Assembly: GCA_016194625.1 (NCBI GenBank)
Contig: JACQBB010000368.1
Location: 1 to 6,130 of the forward strand
Origin: Elusimicrobiota bacterium
Lineage (GTDB): Bacteria > Elusimicrobiota > Elusimicrobia > UBA1565 > UBA9628
Direction: 5' to 3'
Length of the DNA: 6,130 bases
Shown here: piece after piece, positions 3,798 to 6,130 of the stretch
Numbering within the stretch: position 1 is the stretch's first letter
Layout: every line of letters starts with the position of its first letter
Translations under genes and position numbers: made by a program
The notes under the pieces: generated by a model
Seen by the model: only the letters and a program-made list of their open reading frames with translations
Told to the model about the DNA's origin: nothing
The model's database searches: none

Positions 3798-6130
3798 TTC
3801 GACGCTCCGGCGCGGTGATAGACGCTCATCGAGGCGTTGGCGAAGAACGAGTCGTCCTCGGGTCCGCGGCCGAACGGCGCCGCGGCCGGGAAGGCGGCGG
3901 CCAGCGCGTACTTGCCCGGGAGCGCGGCCTCCAGCTGGGAGACCTCCTTCGTGTCGCCGACGAACCACTCGGGCTCGCGGCCCGCCGCCTCGGCGGGCTT
4001 CTCGAGCACGACCAGCTTCACGCGGTCCCAGCGGAACGGCGGCGTGTGAGCGGGCTCCGGGTAGCGCCACAGGCCGACCTCGGCGCCGGCGGGGACGTGC
4101 GCGTCGATCCAATCGGCGGCGGCGGCGCGCGTGCCGCCGGCGGACTCGCGGCGCAGGTTCTCGAGATAGACCGAACCGCGCGCGCCGGTCTCGGCCAGCG
4201 CGACGGCGGCGAGCAGGACCGCGGCCGGACGCGGCAGGAGCGCCAGCAGGTCGACGGCGAGGACCACGGAGAGCGCCGCGCCCGCGTAGTGCAGGCGCAG
4301 CGACGAGAGCATCGCCGAGAACTCGGGGAAGCGGCCGAGGACCAGGACCCCGCCGCCCAACACCAGCAGCGCGAGCAGCCGGCGCGGCGCGTCGGCGAAC
4401 AGCGCGCGGACCAGCGCGACCGCCGCCAGCGACGACAGCGCGATGCCCAGGCCGTGCGGGACCACGCGCGCGAAGAAGGCCGCCAGGCCCGCCGCCGAGA
4501 AGCCGAAATGCGACGGCGAGAACACCGTCAGCTCCCAGGCGAAGTGGCTCGGCGCCAGGACGAGGTAGGGGTTCGTCAGCGCGATCAAGCCCGCGCCCGC
4601 CGCGGACGAGCCGAGCGCCCAGCCCCACGAGCCCTCGCCGCGCACGAGCCGCGCGAGCACCGGCAGGCCGACCGCGTAGGCGACGGCCGGGTTGCCCCCC
4701 GCCGCCAGCCCCGCGCTCAGGCCGCACAGGAGGAAGTCGTTCCAGCGCCCTTCCTCGACGACGCGGTACGCGCAGTACGCCGCCGCGACGAACCAGAAGG
4801 CCGCGACCGGGTGCGGCTTGAGCACGTGCGCGTTCACGACGGCCAGCGGCGTCAGCGCCCACAGGAGGGCGGCGAGCGCGGCGGTGCGCCGGCCCGACAG
4901 CGTGCGGCCGAACTCGTAGACGAGGAACACCGTGCCCAGGTGGAAGAGCAGGACGAACAGCCGGCCGAGCAGGTACAGGCGCGCCATGTCGGACGGGACG
5001 CTCAGGTAATGCGCGAGGTCCGGCGTCAGCCGCGCGAGATGGAGCAGGTGCGCCGCGCCCAGGAACGCGCCCAGCGGGTACACGAACGCGCCGCCGTACT
5101 GCGCGTACAGAGGCTCGAAGTCGAGCTTCCACGGCCGCATGCGGCCCAGGATGATGAAGGACTTCTTCTCGTCGGGGTTCACCGACTGCGTGAGCAGGGA
5201 GCGCGCGGAGTTGAGCAGGGCGCCCGGCGGGAAGGTCCAGCCCGCGGGCACCTCGACGCGGCCGACGACGCCGGTGCGCGGCTCCTCGGCGCGCAGTTCG
5301 GCGTGCGAGCGCTCGATCTCGGCGTAGAGCTTGCGCCACGCGTCGGCCAGGCGCGGCGCGAACTCGGGCGAGGTCCGCGCGGCCTCGGGCAGGGCGCGCA
5401 GGCGCCCGGGGCCGGGCAGGCCGCCGCACAGGCCCGTCAGGCCCGCGGCCAGCGCGACGCCCAGCGCCGCGAACAGCCCGGCCTCCGCGCGCCAGCCTCC
5501 GCGCTTCTGCTTGAGCCGCAGAAGCAGGCGGATGTAGGCGGGCAGGAGCTTCCAGGCGTTGGCCTTCGACACGCCGCCGACGCGCGGGGCGTAGTGGATG
5601 GGCAACTCGACGACCTTGCCGCCGTTCGCGAGGATGCCGACCATCAGGTCCTGCTGGATAGAGAAGTCGGTCGCCTTCGAGCCGACGGCGAGCGCGGACT
5701 CGCGGTGATAGAGCCGGAAGCCGCTCGACGACTCGCGCACCGGCAGCTCGAGCACGCGCTTGCACACGGTGTTCAGCGAGCGGCTGAGGATCTGCCGCGT
5801 CAGGTCCATGTCGGCGGTGCCGCCGCGGCAGTAGCGCGAGCCGACGACGAGCTTCGCGGTGTCGCGCAGCGCCCAGAACTTCTTGAACTCCGCCGGGTCG
5901 TGCGAGCCGTCGGCGTCCATGATCCCGACCCAGGGCGCGCCGGACGCCTCGATGCCTTCGACGACCGCGGAGCCGAAGCCCTTGCCCTTCTGCCGCAGCG
6001 TGCGCGCGCCGTGCGCCCGCGCGACCGCGACGGTGTCGTCCTTGGAACCGCCGTCCACGACGAGGATCTCGCCGCGCACGCCCATCTCCCCGAACAGGGC
6101 CTTCAGGCGCGGCAGGAGCACCTTGAGCCC
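3794..6130 (-). CDS. GT2 (polyprenyl-phosphate-sugar synthase type) fused to GT-C membrane glycosyltransferase, N-terminus outside window
   Basis: About 778 residues are visible; numbering here starts at the Val codon at 6121. The frame is open to the window edge, and the missing piece should be the short N-terminal strand of GT2. Residues 1-205 are a GT2 domain: EILVVDGGSKDDT (18-30), the metal-binding MDADGSHDP (68-76), LVVGSRYCRGG (91-101), SSGFRLYHR (132-140) and RVGGVSK (180-186), the DPM1-like order of motifs. No separate gene start is apparent at the junction. From about 213 it becomes a membrane protein with roughly 10-11 hydrophobic spans (for example 213-233, 381-402, 411-430, 436-453, 580-598, 611-646). 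A long loop after span 1 ends in NPDEKK (315-320) and LDFEPLYAQYGG (333-344), like the acidic first periplasmic loop of PMT/ArnT-type enzymes. HVLKPH (432-437) lies between spans. A soluble C-terminal domain follows from about 660. Inferred role: charge a polyprenyl phosphate with a sugar in the cytoplasm and transfer the sugar outside. Confidence 0.88.
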   Translation of the reverse strand, partial: GLKVLLPRLKALFGEMGVRGEILVVDGGSKDDTVAVARAHGARTLRQKGKGFGSAVVEGIEASGAPWVGIMDADGSHDPAEFKKFWALRDTAKLVVGSRYCRGGTADMDLTRQILSRSLNTVCKRVLELPVRESSSGFRLYHRESALAVGSKATDFSIQQDLMVGILANGGKVVELPIHYAPRVGGVSKANAWKLLPAYIRLLLRLKQKRGGWRAEAGLFAALGVALAAGLTGLCGGLPGPGRLRALPEAARTSPEFAPRLADAWRKLYAEIERSHAELRAEEPRTGVVGRVEVPAGWTFPPGALLNSARSLLTQSVNPDEKKSFIILGRMRPWKLDFEPLYAQYGGAFVYPLGAFLGAAHLLHLARLTPDLAHYLSVPSDMARLYLLGRLFVLLFHLGTVFLVYEFGRTLSGRRTAALAALLWALTPLAVVNAHVLKPHPVAAFWFVAAAYCAYRVVEEGRWNDFLLCGLSAGLAAGGNPAVAYAVGLPVLARLVRGEGSWGWALGSSAAGAGLIALTNPYLVLAPSHFAWELTVFSPSHFGFSAAGLAAFFARVVPHGLGIALSSLAAVALVRALFADAPRRLLALLVLGGGVLVLGRFPEFSAMLSSLRLHYAGAALSVVLAVDLLALLPRPAAVLLAAVALAETGARGSVYLENLRRESAGGTRAAAADWIDAHVPAGAEVGLWRYPEPAHTPPFRWDRVKLVVLEKPAEAAGREPEWFVGDTKEVSQLEAALPGKYALAAAFPAAAPFGRGPEDDSFFANASMSVYHRAGASK
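3805..3808 (-). promoter_or_regulatory. Shine-Dalgarno site of the formyltransferase
   Basis: Minus-strand GGAG, 7 bases before the ATG at 3797-3795, inside the last codons of the glycosyltransferase gene. The spacing favours the first of the two nearby ATG codons. Confidence 0.5.

Noticed and set aside
3769..4821. Open plus-strand frame opposite the GT-C domain, Arg/Pro/Ala-rich
   Set aside because: The translation is low-complexity Arg/Pro/Ala/Ser without a fold; the minus-strand frame has clear membrane spans.
3798..5765. N-terminal extension of the formyltransferase frame
   Set aside because: The frame is open only because of high GC. The extension is Arg/Ala/Pro-rich and overlaps the glycosyltransferase; the ATGA overlap and GGAG support a start at 3797.
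6119..6121. GTG at 6121 as the true start of the glycosyltransferase fusion
   Set aside because: The frame stays open to the window edge, and a GT2 domain needs a further N-terminal strand (the 'vviPayNE' region) before this point, so the gene is simply cut by the window.

Overview
The window is a GC-rich stretch of a bacterial chromosome. It holds a tightly packed glycan-biosynthesis operon on the minus strand and the 3' end of a methyltransferase gene on the plus strand, converging on it. The protein families (polyprenyl-phosphate-type GT2 glycosyltransferase, membrane GT-C glycosyltransferase, sugar formyltransferase, DegT aminotransferase, UDP-galactopyranose-mutase-like flavoenzyme) point to a bacterium that builds or decorates a cell-surface glycan. 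The phylum cannot be fixed from this sequence. High GC and protein style would suit an uncultured diderm lineage such as Elusimicrobiota, but that is a guess.

Layout. Bases 1-361 (+): C-terminal part of a class I SAM-dependent methyltransferase, cut by the window edge. Bases 362-568: the only non-coding stretch, 207 bp between convergent 3' ends. It is crowded with inverted repeats, including a perfect 20-bp palindrome followed by T's, a perfect 14-bp palindrome, and a GGGTACA/TGTACCC element resembling REP-type repeats. Bases 569-1960 (-): FAD oxidoreductase related to UDP-galactopyranose mutase. Bases 1957-3060 (-): DegT-type PLP aminotransferase. Bases 3057-3797 (-): N-formyltransferase. 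Bases 3794-6130 (-): a GT2 domain fused in frame to a multi-span GT-C (PMT/ArnT-like) domain, truncated at its N-terminus by the window edge.

Transcription of the operon runs from the right edge leftwards: GT2/GT-C fusion, formyltransferase, aminotransferase, flavoenzyme. Each of the three junctions is an identical 4-bp ATGA stop/start overlap, so the four proteins are probably translationally coupled and made together. The most interesting point is functional. The set of activities (aminotransferase, formyltransferase, polyprenyl-phosphate-sugar synthase and GT-C transferase) parallels ArnB, the ArnA formyltransferase domain, ArnC and ArnT of the lipid A aminoarabinose pathway, but with the last two activities in one polypeptide and an added mutase-like flavoenzyme. 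An N-formylated or amino sugar put on a lipid carrier and moved to a periplasmic acceptor is the working hypothesis. The sugar and the acceptor cannot be read from the sequence. No tRNA, rRNA, CRISPR array, insertion sequence or origin was seen.
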